The position numbers and the translations under genes were made by a program. This document shows, piece after piece, positions 9,765-17,089 of a DNA stretch of 17,192 bases. Numbering within the stretch: position 1 is the first letter of the stretch; each line of letters starts with the position of its first letter. The stretch comes from an uncultured Pseudomonas sp. (GTDB lineage: Bacteria > Pseudomonadota > Gammaproteobacteria > Pseudomonadales > Pseudomonadaceae), in contig NZ_CAMPHV010000072.1 of assembly GCF_946886105.1 (NCBI RefSeq), forward strand, positions 1 through 17,192, given 5' to 3'. Under the pieces are notes generated by a model that did not search any database, was not told where the DNA came from, and saw only the letters and a program-made list of their open reading frames with translations.

Positions 9765-10694
9765 TTGGAACCTTCGATCACGGCTCATCACGGTCGCCCC
9801 AAGCTACTCGTCGTGGACGATCAACCGACCAATGTGCGCGCTCTGCACCAGCTGTTCCGCTTAGAGTGCGATGTGTTCATGGCCAATAGCGGCGAGCAGG
9901 CGATCGACCTGTGCCGCAGCCAGCTCCCCGATCTGGTCCTGCTCGATGTGGTGATGGACGACATCGATGGGCACGAAGTGTGCCGGCGGCTGAAAGCCGA
10001 TCCGCTGACCGCGGATATTCCGATCATCTTCATCACCGCCAAGGGCGAAGAGGACGACGAAGCCTTCGGCCTGGAATTGGGCGCGGTCGACTTCATCAGC
10101 AAGCCGATCAATCCGGTGATCGTCCGCGCGCGGGTGAAGACCCACCTGACGCTCAAACTGCAAGGCGATTACCTGCGTTCTCTGGCGATGCTCGATGGAT
10201 TGACCGGCATTCCCAACCGCCGCAAGTTCGAAAGCGCGCTGATCGCCGCATGGGCCCATGCCTGCCGCGATAGCCTGCCGCTGTCCTTGGTGATGATCGA
10301 TGTGGATTTCTTCAAAAGGTATAACGACCGCTACGGCCATCAGGAGGGCGATACCTGTTTGCGGCGTGTGGCCATGGCGCTCTCGGGGAGTTTGAACCGC
10401 CCCTACGACCTGGTCGCCCGTTATGGCGGCGAGGAGTTCGCCTGCATCCTACCGGGGGCCGATCTGGATGGCGCGGTTAGAATCGCGCAGCGCATGCAAG
10501 ATGCGGTGGCCGCTCTGGGTATCGAACATGCGGCTTCGGACGTTGCCAAGCACGTGACCATCTCCCTGGGCGTCGCTTCGACCATCCCGGTCTGCGCCGA
10601 GAGCCCCAATGCATTGGTGGCCGCAGCAGACGAACGCCTGTACGACGCCAAGCAAAAAGGCCGCGGGCAAATCAGTTCGTGTTTCACCGCGTGA
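9765..10694 (+). CDS. REC-GGDEF response regulator, diguanylate cyclase
   Basis: Protein of 309 residues that should make c-di-GMP from two GTP when its receiver is phosphorylated. REC, residues 13-130: LLVVDDQPTN, phospho-acceptor D61 in VLLDVVMDDIDG, FITAKG, and ISKPI. GGDEF, about 140-309: begins LDGLTGIPNRR, with active-site GGEEF at 221-225 and inhibitory RxxD site RPYD at 212-215. The layout is like that of simple REC-GGDEF proteins such as PleD-type and WspR-type cyclases, but with one receiver. It starts with TTG directly after the kinase stop codon, so it is very probably co-translated with the kinase and a natural phospho-target of its Hpt. No export signal or membrane helix. It is last in the signalling cluster; 95 nt separate it from the start of the next gene. 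Confidence 0.95.
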   Translation: MEPSITAHHGRPKLLVVDDQPTNVRALHQLFRLECDVFMANSGEQAIDLCRSQLPDLVLLDVVMDDIDGHEVCRRLKADPLTADIPIIFITAKGEEDDEAFGLELGAVDFISKPINPVIVRARVKTHLTLKLQGDYLRSLAMLDGLTGIPNRRKFESALIAAWAHACRDSLPLSLVMIDVDFFKRYNDRYGHQEGDTCLRRVAMALSGSLNRPYDLVARYGGEEFACILPGADLDGAVRIAQRMQDAVAALGIEHAASDVAKHVTISLGVASTIPVCAESPNALVAAADERLYDAKQKGRGQISSCFTA

Positions 10695-10777
10695 GCTCGA
10701 AACCTAGAGCCCTCTTACCCGTAAACGTTCTGCCTGCAAGCAAGCTCCGCTGAGGGCGGGTGGGACGCTGGCTCCTT

Positions 10778-10781
10778 GGAG
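10778..10781 (+). promoter_or_regulatory. Ribosome binding site of the cysteine peptidase gene
   Basis: GGAG lies 8 nt before the ATG at 10790 and only 2 nt before the ATG at 10784. This favours 10790 as the start. The open frame also reaches back to a GTG at 10760, which has no convincing ribosome site at a suitable distance. Confidence 0.6.
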
Positions 10782-10789
10782 AAATGTCT

Positions 10790-11686
10790 ATGGCGATACT
10801 GTTCAACATCCCGCGCACGGCGACCGGCAATGATTTTATTCAGAAGGGGCCGACTTGCTGGTACTACGCGGCCAAGATGCTGGTGACCATGCATAACCTG
10901 CGTGCCGTCGCCGAATTCGACCGGCAATGGAAGGCGATGCACGAGGTGCGCAAGGTCATCAGCGAGCTCAGTTCGGATTCGCAGCTCGGCGGCGAACCGA
11001 GCGAAGACCTGGGCTGGTTGCGTGGGCGTCTGGGCGCGACCCTGGCGCAACACGGCCGTTTGATCGACGACATCGAAGCGACCAACGACATGCCCCGTGG
11101 TTGGTACCGCGAGCACGAACGGCGCAAACGCATCACCATCCTGGAGCGCACCCTGGGTATCGATCTGGAGAAAGCCAAGCGCGAGCGGCCGGTCATCGGC
11201 AGGGCCAACGAGCACATGCTGGCGGCCACGACCATGAATCGACACGACCTGCTCAACGCCTTCATGCCCGGTACTTTCGTCCAGGGTTCGGTTGCGGTTG
11301 CCGACTGCACCCTTGAATTCGTCGAGGCGAAGTTACGTGCCACAGGTCCGTTTTATGTGTCCGGCGATGTTTGGTCGAAGCGCGAAAACCGCCGCGAGCG
11401 TACCGGCACATCGACCATGATCCCAGTCGATACGCGGGTCGAGGTGGCGCAGTTGGCGGTGGATTCGGCCCATGCGGTGGTGGTCGCCGGCATCGTCGGG
11501 CAGCAGCTGTATTACAAGGACCCGAACAATTCGGCCGAGGTGCGTTTTATCGACTTCGACGCCTTCAAGACCGGCTGGGGGCGTTCGGGCACCTGTTACT
11601 TCATCGATGTGCACTGTCCCAATCATGCAGAGGGACATGTGGGTGGATGCGCACACGTCAGTCCGCTGGTGTTGCATACGCGCTGA
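10790..11686 (+). CDS. Papain-like cysteine peptidase, role unknown
   Basis: Protein of 298 residues from ATG 10790. Near the N-terminus, FIQKGPTCWYYAAKML looks like the catalytic helix of papain-fold peptidases (C23 followed by Trp, with a Gln five residues ahead as oxyanion candidate). Near the C-terminus, DSAHAVVVAGIV supplies a candidate His (H228), and YYKDPNNS supplies D244 in the position of the third catalytic residue, followed by a GTCYFIDVH strand. This is the general pattern of bacterial C39-like or C70 (AvrRpt2-type) papain-like proteins; I cannot assign the exact family. About 200 residues between Cys and His, rich in charged residues, resemble nothing I recognise. There is no signal peptide or membrane helix, so it is cytoplasmic or exported by a leaderless route. 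It converges on the lodB-like gene, with 13 nt between the stops. Confidence 0.65.
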   Translation: MAILFNIPRTATGNDFIQKGPTCWYYAAKMLVTMHNLRAVAEFDRQWKAMHEVRKVISELSSDSQLGGEPSEDLGWLRGRLGATLAQHGRLIDDIEATNDMPRGWYREHERRKRITILERTLGIDLEKAKRERPVIGRANEHMLAATTMNRHDLLNAFMPGTFVQGSVAVADCTLEFVEAKLRATGPFYVSGDVWSKRENRRERTGTSTMIPVDTRVEVAQLAVDSAHAVVVAGIVGQQLYYKDPNNSAEVRFIDFDAFKTGWGRSGTCYFIDVHCPNHAEGHVGGCAHVSPLVLHTR

Positions 11687-11699
11687 GGCCGACGGGCGC

Positions 11700-12794
11700 C
11701 TATCGAGCGGACGCGGCTTGCCGGCGTTGCCAGAAGGGGGCGTCGGCCCAGCGGCTTTCCTCGCGGTAATAAAGCCTCAAGTGATCGCGGTAGGCCCGGG
11801 CGATATCGGCCAGTTGCCGGCGGTAGTCGGCGATGGCCGTGGTTTCGCCACGCAGGTGACGGTAGCCGGCTTCGGCGGCGGCCAGGCCGGTGTACAGGGC
11901 GTTGAACAAGCCCTGGGAGGACAGCGGGTCGAAGCTGAGCGCCGCGTCGCCCACCGCCAGCCAATCGTCGCCACCGGCCGGTTGTAGTTCGCTGCTATGG
12001 GCGGCGGCGACCTGCACCGGGCCTTCGGCAATGAACCCACTGCTATCCAGCAAAGCGGCGAGCCCGGGCGCTTGCCAGGCGGCGCCGGCCAGCCAGCCGT
12101 CAATCTTGAAGTTCCTTGCGGGAGGCAGATCCGCGTCGGTGTGCAAGGCCAGCACACGGCGCTTGCCGGGTAGCGCCGCGCTGTACCACCAGCCGTGTTC
12201 GACGGCTTCGATATGCGACAGGCCGTCGCTGGGCGCTTTGCCATGGTCATGGCCATAGAGCCAGGCGCACACCAGTTTGTCCTGACGCTTGCGCCGTGCG
12301 CCGAGTTTTTTACTCAACACCGAGGCACGGCCGCCGGCATCGATCAGCAAACGCGCTTGCAGCTGAATCGGCCCATTGGCGGTTTGTACAAGCAGTTGCC
12401 AGCCACCTTCGATCCTGGCGACCGAGAGCAGGGTGGCCGGCGCCAGCAGCGCCGCGCCACGGGCCAGGGCTTTGGCCCGCAGCCAGGTTTCGAAACGGGC
12501 GCGGTCCAGGTGCCAGCCATGGCCATCCGGGTCGCGCAGAAAATCCTGTTCGGCCAGCTCGCCATTCCAGATCGAACGGTTGCCGTAACAGGGGGCATGG
12601 CCCTGGGCGACGAATTCCTGCCAGAGGTCCATGTCGGTGAGTAAGCGCCGCGCCGCGGGTGGCAGTGATTCGCCGATGCGCTGGGCCGGTTCGGGCAACC
12701 GGTCCAGCAGCAACACCCGGCAATGCGCGGCCAGATTGAGCGCGGCGATGGCGCCAGCGGGGCCGGCGCCGAGGATCAGCACATCGGCCAGCAT
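11700..12794 (-). CDS. LodB-like FAD-dependent oxidoreductase (CTQ maturation partner)
   Basis: Flavoprotein of 364 residues. The N-terminal dinucleotide-binding fold reads MLADVLILGAGPAGAIAALNL, followed by an acidic/basic strand end (LLLDR) and an IGESLPP segment seen in the tryptophan-halogenase/geranylgeranyl-reductase-like flavoproteins. A second FAD motif is GDAALSFDPLSSQG near residue 290. In the characterised lodAB and goxAB pairs, the adjacent flavoprotein is needed to build the cysteine tryptophylquinone in the oxidase; its position here implies the same job. The open frame extends well upstream, but that part is a shadow of the oxidase gene; the ATG at 12794 starts right at the FAD motif and overlaps the oxidase stop as TGATG. 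No clear ribosome site precedes it, so translation is probably coupled. Proposed as the accessory enzyme rather than a metabolic oxidase. Confidence 0.85.
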   Translation of the reverse strand: MLADVLILGAGPAGAIAALNLAAHCRVLLLDRLPEPAQRIGESLPPAARRLLTDMDLWQEFVAQGHAPCYGNRSIWNGELAEQDFLRDPDGHGWHLDRARFETWLRAKALARGAALLAPATLLSVARIEGGWQLLVQTANGPIQLQARLLIDAGGRASVLSKKLGARRKRQDKLVCAWLYGHDHGKAPSDGLSHIEAVEHGWWYSAALPGKRRVLALHTDADLPPARNFKIDGWLAGAAWQAPGLAALLDSSGFIAEGPVQVAAAHSSELQPAGGDDWLAVGDAALSFDPLSSQGLFNALYTGLAAAEAGYRHLRGETTAIADYRRQLADIARAYRDHLRLYYREESRWADAPFWQRRQAASAR

Positions 12795-14668
12795 CAATGA
12801 CGCTGCGGGCCGAGATGACGCACCTTGTCGACGGCGCTCAGTTCCACGTCTTCGAAGTCGTCGGGCAACGCCTGACTGGCGAGCAGGCCTTTTTCCACGC
12901 GGCTCGGCGGCGGCAGTTGTTCCACCTCCAACTGGCTGGGGAAGCCCGCGCCATCGTGCGGTCCTTCGCGTACTTCGACGATACCCATCTGGGCGATGTC
13001 GGCGATCATATTGTTGATCTGGTCCTGGTAGCTGATATTGCCCAGCGGGCGTATCCAGGCGGCGCGTTTGGCGAAGGCGCGCAGGCGTTCTTCGGCCGGC
13101 AGGCTTTCGTCCATGACGATCTCGTAGGCCTGCTGACTCAGCACCTGGTTGGGCACGCGGGCCGGCCAGAAGGTCGGCACGTAAGGGTCGTAGCTCTTCT
13201 GGTAGCCGGAGCGGCAACTGGCGGTGTCGGTCTGCCAGGGCACGGCCATCCAGCGGCTGATGCCGCCCGCGGCCTGGGCGCCGCAGGGGCCGCTGATGGC
13301 ATCCGGGGTGAGCACGCCGCCGTAGTCCGGTTCGACCCAGCCCTTGGGCTGATGGGCCAGGCGGAACGGCGCCATGTACATGCTGGCCTGGCGCATCGGC
13401 CAGGTCATTTCGCAGCCGGGGTGGAAGGCGTCGGCCAGGCAGAACTCCATGGCGGCGCGGGTCAGGCAGCCGGGTTGATCGACCAGTGCCACTTCGTCGA
13501 TGCACGCTGGTGGCAGGGCGTGGGGGTCGTAATCGGCGTCGAAGTCGCCCTCGGCCCACTGGCGCAGAAAGCGCAATTGCAGATTGCTCAGCGCCGCGTT
13601 TTGCCGCGGGTTTTCCGCGGGCGGCACGCTCATGGCGTCGCCATACAGCCAGGGCCAGGGCGAGGGCGCCCAGGCGTCGCGTTTGAATTGGCGGAACTGG
13701 TTGAACAGGGTCCGGCGCCATTCGCGGGTTTCCTCTGCCGGGCTGGCCAGTCTGGCCATCCACTCGGCCTGGCTGAATGGCGTGCTGCCGCCCCAACCGA
13801 AGGCCGCGGCGAAACCGGCGTTGACCCACTGCAGGCGCGACAGCCGCTCGAAAATCGGCCGTATGTCGTGCTGGAACGAAGGCCGCTGCGGCGCAGTCAG
13901 GCTGCCCTGGGCGACGAACAGATCGCGCTGCAAATCCCACATGGTGCGCACCGATTTCTGCTGCGGCGCATAGTTGGGCGGCGCTACCACCACCCAGGCC
14001 GGGTCTACCGGCAGGTCCTGCCCCTGGTAACGCACGCTGGCGTTCACCGGGCCGTCAGCCACGTCGTCGTGCCAGCCCTCGTTGTTGGCGAAGGTAATGG
14101 CCGCCGCGCCGTTATAGGAAGCGGCTTTGCCATGGCCTCCGAGGACGATCAAGCGCCCCTGGGCATCGGTGCGCAGCTCGCCGAGGTAGACCTCGGTGCC
14201 CATGAAACGGCCATTGGCGAAGGCATATGCCGGGCCTTGCTGGTCGCACCCGGCGATGCGTCGCTCACCTGGGGTGATGCTCAGCAGGCTGCGGTCGGCC
14301 ACCGCCATATTGCGCAGGAAGGACAGCGGCGCCGTAGCCGCCTCCGGAATATCCAGTGCGATCTGGAACTGGTACCAGGCGGCCTTGGTGTTGGCGAGGG
14401 TGGCCAGCCATTCGATCTCGGCATTGTCCGCGGTCAACTCGACCACCGCCTGCCCGGCGGCATTCAGACCGTAGAGGCGAAAGCGCGCGGCCTCGCGTTT
14501 CAGTGCACCGCTGGCGTCGCGGTAGAAGCCCGGCGCCTCGGGGCGCGGGTCGGGTACCTCGGGGGAGAAATAGAATTCATCCGGACTATTGCCGACGCGG
14601 GCAATGCCGATAGGCGGGTAGATGGCGGCTTTGACGACGGTGGTATCGCTGGGGACGGCAGAAGACAT
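12794..14668 (-). CDS. LodA/GoxA-family CTQ-dependent amino acid oxidase
   Basis: Protein of 624 residues matching the LodA family by its start (AAIYPPIGIARVGNSPDEFYF), by WVNAGFAAAFGWGG in the middle, and by the two cofactor-region motifs. FHPGCEMTWPMR contains C419 and SRWMAVPWQTDTASC contains W478. These are the likely Cys and Trp that crosslink to cysteine tryptophylquinone, 59 residues apart, similar to the spacing in LodA. Family members oxidatively deaminate lysine (at the epsilon amine) or glycine, releasing ammonia and H2O2; other groups have unknown substrates, and substrate cannot be read here. Several family members are found outside the cell without a classical signal, and none is visible here. 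The start at 14668 has AAGGAAAG about 7 nt upstream. The lodB-like gene follows with a TGATG overlap. H2O2 output is known to be antibacterial for LodA itself. Confidence 0.92.
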   Translation of the reverse strand: MSSAVPSDTTVVKAAIYPPIGIARVGNSPDEFYFSPEVPDPRPEAPGFYRDASGALKREAARFRLYGLNAAGQAVVELTADNAEIEWLATLANTKAAWYQFQIALDIPEAATAPLSFLRNMAVADRSLLSITPGERRIAGCDQQGPAYAFANGRFMGTEVYLGELRTDAQGRLIVLGGHGKAASYNGAAAITFANNEGWHDDVADGPVNASVRYQGQDLPVDPAWVVVAPPNYAPQQKSVRTMWDLQRDLFVAQGSLTAPQRPSFQHDIRPIFERLSRLQWVNAGFAAAFGWGGSTPFSQAEWMARLASPAEETREWRRTLFNQFRQFKRDAWAPSPWPWLYGDAMSVPPAENPRQNAALSNLQLRFLRQWAEGDFDADYDPHALPPACIDEVALVDQPGCLTRAAMEFCLADAFHPGCEMTWPMRQASMYMAPFRLAHQPKGWVEPDYGGVLTPDAISGPCGAQAAGGISRWMAVPWQTDTASCRSGYQKSYDPYVPTFWPARVPNQVLSQQAYEIVMDESLPAEERLRAFAKRAAWIRPLGNISYQDQINNMIADIAQMGIVEVREGPHDGAGFPSQLEVEQLPPPSRVEKGLLASQALPDDFEDVELSAVDKVRHLGPQRH

Positions 14669-14855
14669 GGTCGTAACTTTCCTTGTCGTGGGGGTTGGTT
14701 GCTTGAGTCAAGAAGCGAAGCGGCGCGGCGTCAAGCGAAACAATCGAGTCGCTCGTATGGTCAAGCCTGTTAGCTGTTGCACGTACCTTGGTGAGGCGTT
14801 GATGTTGCAGGCTTCGCTTGCCATTCCCATGTTCATGTACAAGATCTACGGTCTC

Positions 14856-14931
14856 GTAGGGCGGACATGCCGAAGGCTTGTCCGCCATCCGGATGCCAGC
14901 GGCGGAAAAGGCTGCACCATGTCCGCCCTAC
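14856..14931. repeat. REP-like inverted repeat with nested hairpin
   Basis: GTAGGGCGGACATG at 14856-14869 is repeated as its perfect reverse complement CATGTCCGCCCTAC at 14918-14931 (14 of 14 bases). Inside it, GGCGGACA (14860-14867) also pairs with TGTCCGCC (14879-14886), so two alternative stem-loops can form. The GTAGGGCGGA start and spacing resemble the extragenic palindromes common in Pseudomonas genomes. Confidence 0.75.
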
Positions 14932-14948
14932 CAACGCGCCCTGCGTAG

Positions 14949-14965
14949 CCCGGATGCAATCCGGG
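14949..14965. repeat. Short GC-rich palindrome, REP-like
   Basis: CCCGGAT-GCA-ATCCGGG forms a perfect 7-bp stem with a 3-nt loop, preceded by GTAG. The string GTAGCCCGGATGCAATCCGGG is a pattern I associate with dispersed extragenic repeats in gammaproteobacteria. It lies 18 nt after the larger inverted repeat, so the two may form one REP cluster. Confidence 0.7.
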
Positions 14966-15131
14966 AACCCTTTGCGCGGCTTACCACACTCCCGAATTGC
15001 TTACGGGTTACCAGAAGGCAACCGCCGCTGATCGTTCTCGCGGTTCTCCCAGGAAACTATCGGTACATAGCTGTATCAATTGCCAGTCGCAGCTAAAAAG
15101 CCCTTATCATTCAAGCCCCTATCTCTCCGCC

Positions 15132-15135
15132 GAGG
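15132..15135 (+). promoter_or_regulatory. Ribosome binding site of the helicase gene
   Basis: GAGG lies 7 nt before ATG 15143. It decides against the longer TTG start at 15080, which would add 21 residues. Confidence 0.55.
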
Positions 15136-15142
15136 TCGTCGC

Positions 15143-17089
15143 ATGCCGTCTGCTGTTGAACGCTACAAGCAGCTCCTTTCCGGAGCCTTGGCGCGTTACT
15201 TTCCGCGTACCACCGCCTATCTGCGCGTCGAGCGCGAGGCGGCGGCCGCGCAGCAAAAGCCCCGCGCGCGGCAGAAGAAGAGCGCCACCCCGGCGCGCAA
15301 GACCAAGGCCGGCGGTGCGAAAAAATCGGCGAAACCCCGAACGCAACCCGCTAAAGCGAGCAATCAGGCGATCTACGGGCCTGGCTTGATGGCAATCGAT
15401 CAGGCCCAGGTGCAGGCCATGCGCGCACGGGTCGCCGCGGCGGTGACGGCGGGTGTGCTCAGTGCGCCTTCGGACGAGCAGTGGGCGATGATCCTTAGCA
15501 ATCACCCGCTGACCCGCATCTTCGCCGGGGCGGGCTCGGGCAAATCCACCACCCTGGTGCTGCGGGTGGTGTTTATGCTCTGTCACCTGGGTATCGAGCC
15601 GCAGCGGCTGACGGTGATTTCCTTTACCAACGCCTCCTGCGCGCAACTGCGCGAACAACTGATCAAGGTGCTGAGCTTTTTCCAGTATCCATTCGACGTT
15701 GCCCAGGCGCGCCAATGCGTGCGTACCTTCCACTCGGCCATGGGGGTGATGGCCAAGGAGGCGTTGAACAACCCGCGCTGGTTCGAACAGTTGGACGACA
15801 AACAGGCGGCAAGCGCCGAGCTGGATAACCCGCTGACCTCCGCCCGTCTGCGCCCCGCACAACAGCGCCTGCTCAAACAGGCCTACCAGCAGTGCTATGT
15901 CGATGAGCCGGGCTTTCGCGAGCGCGTGCATCGCTTGCTGGGTTTGCCCGCGCCCGTCGACGCACCAGGCAAGCGCGCGGCCAAGGCACCGCTGGATTAC
16001 TTCAAGCTGCAGGGCGAATTCAGCGCCATGCCGCTGTTCGAGGCCTTCTATGCGCAGACCAGTTTTATCGAAAGCATCGGCATTCGCATCGAGCGGATCG
16101 AGGTGCAGAAATTGACCTGCGCCGCCCAGGAACGCTGCTTTATCGAAGCCTTGATGTTGTTCTGGAAAAGCTTCGCCAAGTGCCTGCAAGAGCAGGGCTT
16201 GATGACCTTCAACGCGGCTTTTCAACTGCTTACCGAGCGTCTCGAAGCGGGTGGAAAGGACTTAGCGGATCAAGCCCTGGCGCCGTTCAATCACTTGTTG
16301 ATCGACGAGTTTCAGGACATTTCCCCGCAAATCGTCCAGTGGCTGCAAGCCGTTCACCGCGCCCAGGCCGGCAAGGGCGAAGCGGTCAGCCTGATGGCCA
16401 TCGGCGACGACTGGCAGTCGATCTACGGCTGGCGCGGCAGCTCGCCGGAGTTGTTTATGGACTTCGACAGGCACTTCCCCGGCAAGGGGCGGGCGAAGCA
16501 CAGCGCCGTGCTGATGCTGGCGACCAACTACCGCTCCATCGAACCGATCATTCGCGACGGCGAGGCGGTGCTGGGCGACGTGGCCTACAAACAGGCGAAA
16601 ACCAGCCAGGCCTACAAGGCCGTGCAGCCGGGGGACCATGGCGTGCGCCTGATCCAAGGCTTCGACAGCAAGACCCGATTGCAGGAACTGCTCAAGGAAA
16701 TCCACACCCAGTGCGCCCATGTCGCCACGCGCAAAAGCGCCGAGCGCAACGCGGTGCTGATCCTCAGCCGGCGCAACGAACCCTTGCAGCAGATCCAGGC
16801 CCAGCTGGACAAGAAACTGCCGGTCAAGGCCTACACCATCCACCGCGCCAAGGGCCTGCAAGCCGAAGTGGCGATCGTTATCGACGACTGCAACGACCCG
16901 GAACCACACCCGCTGCGCAATGCGCTCTATGCCTATTCGGGCTTCTTCCGCAACAGCTACGACCAGGCCATGCAGGACGAAAGCCTGCGTCTGGCCTATG
17001 TGGCCATTACCCGCGGGGTTAGCCGGGTGCTCTGGTACTGCCGGAAAACCCAGGGTGCGACGCGGGTGTTGGCGGGGCGGGGGAGGTAA
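15143..17089 (+). CDS. UvrD/Rep-like SF1 DNA helicase with basic N-terminal tail
   Basis: ATP-dependent 3'-5' type helicase of 648 residues. Motifs in order: Walker A AGAGSGKST (K134), motif Ia TVISFTNASC, Walker B LLIDEFQD (D388, E389), motif III MAIGDDWQSIYGWRGS, motif IV LATNYRS, motif V YTIHRAKGLQAEV, and motif VI YVAITRG (arginine finger R624). All key residues are present, so it should be active on DNA. It is somewhat shorter than UvrD itself (about 720). Residues 38-73 are a low-complexity Lys/Arg/Ala/Pro tract that would bind DNA non-specifically or act as a flexible tether. ATG 15143 was chosen because GAGG lies 7 nt upstream; the frame is open to a TTG at 15080, which lacks a ribosome site. 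It is transcribed divergently from the oxidase pair and is probably an independent chromosomal gene for repair or replication. Confidence 0.93.
   Translation: MPSAVERYKQLLSGALARYFPRTTAYLRVEREAAAAQQKPRARQKKSATPARKTKAGGAKKSAKPRTQPAKASNQAIYGPGLMAIDQAQVQAMRARVAAAVTAGVLSAPSDEQWAMILSNHPLTRIFAGAGSGKSTTLVLRVVFMLCHLGIEPQRLTVISFTNASCAQLREQLIKVLSFFQYPFDVAQARQCVRTFHSAMGVMAKEALNNPRWFEQLDDKQAASAELDNPLTSARLRPAQQRLLKQAYQQCYVDEPGFRERVHRLLGLPAPVDAPGKRAAKAPLDYFKLQGEFSAMPLFEAFYAQTSFIESIGIRIERIEVQKLTCAAQERCFIEALMLFWKSFAKCLQEQGLMTFNAAFQLLTERLEAGGKDLADQALAPFNHLLIDEFQDISPQIVQWLQAVHRAQAGKGEAVSLMAIGDDWQSIYGWRGSSPELFMDFDRHFPGKGRAKHSAVLMLATNYRSIEPIIRDGEAVLGDVAYKQAKTSQAYKAVQPGDHGVRLIQGFDSKTRLQELLKEIHTQCAHVATRKSAERNAVLILSRRNEPLQQIQAQLDKKLPVKAYTIHRAKGLQAEVAIVIDDCNDPEPHPLRNALYAYSGFFRNSYDQAMQDESLRLAYVAITRGVSRVLWYCRKTQGATRVLAGRGR

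Larger units (their letters stand above)
14669..15142. other. 474-nt intergenic region between divergent oxidase and helicase genes
   Basis: No convincing gene lies here; short frames on both strands are not conserved-looking. It should hold the leftward promoter of the oxidase gene and the rightward promoter of the helicase gene. Visible are three GTCAAG copies (14707, 14730, 14760) upstream of the oxidase, a block of REP-like inverted repeats (14856-14931), and a short palindrome (14949-14965). A TTGCCA at 15080 and TATCAT at 15105 lie upstream of the helicase, but with 19 nt between them they are a poor promoter match. I cannot place a firm -35/-10 pair for either gene. Confidence 0.7.

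Noticed and set aside
10695..10783. Terminator or promoter after the signalling cluster
   Set aside because: Only a weak GCCCTC/GAGGGC pair far apart and no T-run; no convincing -35/-10 pair.
12795..13940. Upstream extension of the lodB-like frame
   Set aside because: The extension is Arg/Pro-rich and overlaps the oxidase gene in another frame; the FAD motif begins exactly at ATG 12794.
12797..14773. 658-codon open frame on the plus strand, opposite the oxidase gene
   Set aside because: It mirrors the oxidase codons in GC-rich DNA, has a low-complexity Gly/Ala/His/Arg-rich product with no recognisable domain, and the opposite strand encodes clear LodA-family motifs.
14586..14888. 100-codon minus-strand frame upstream of the oxidase
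   Set aside because: It runs through the oxidase 5' end and the REP-like repeat, with no ribosome site or recognisable domain.
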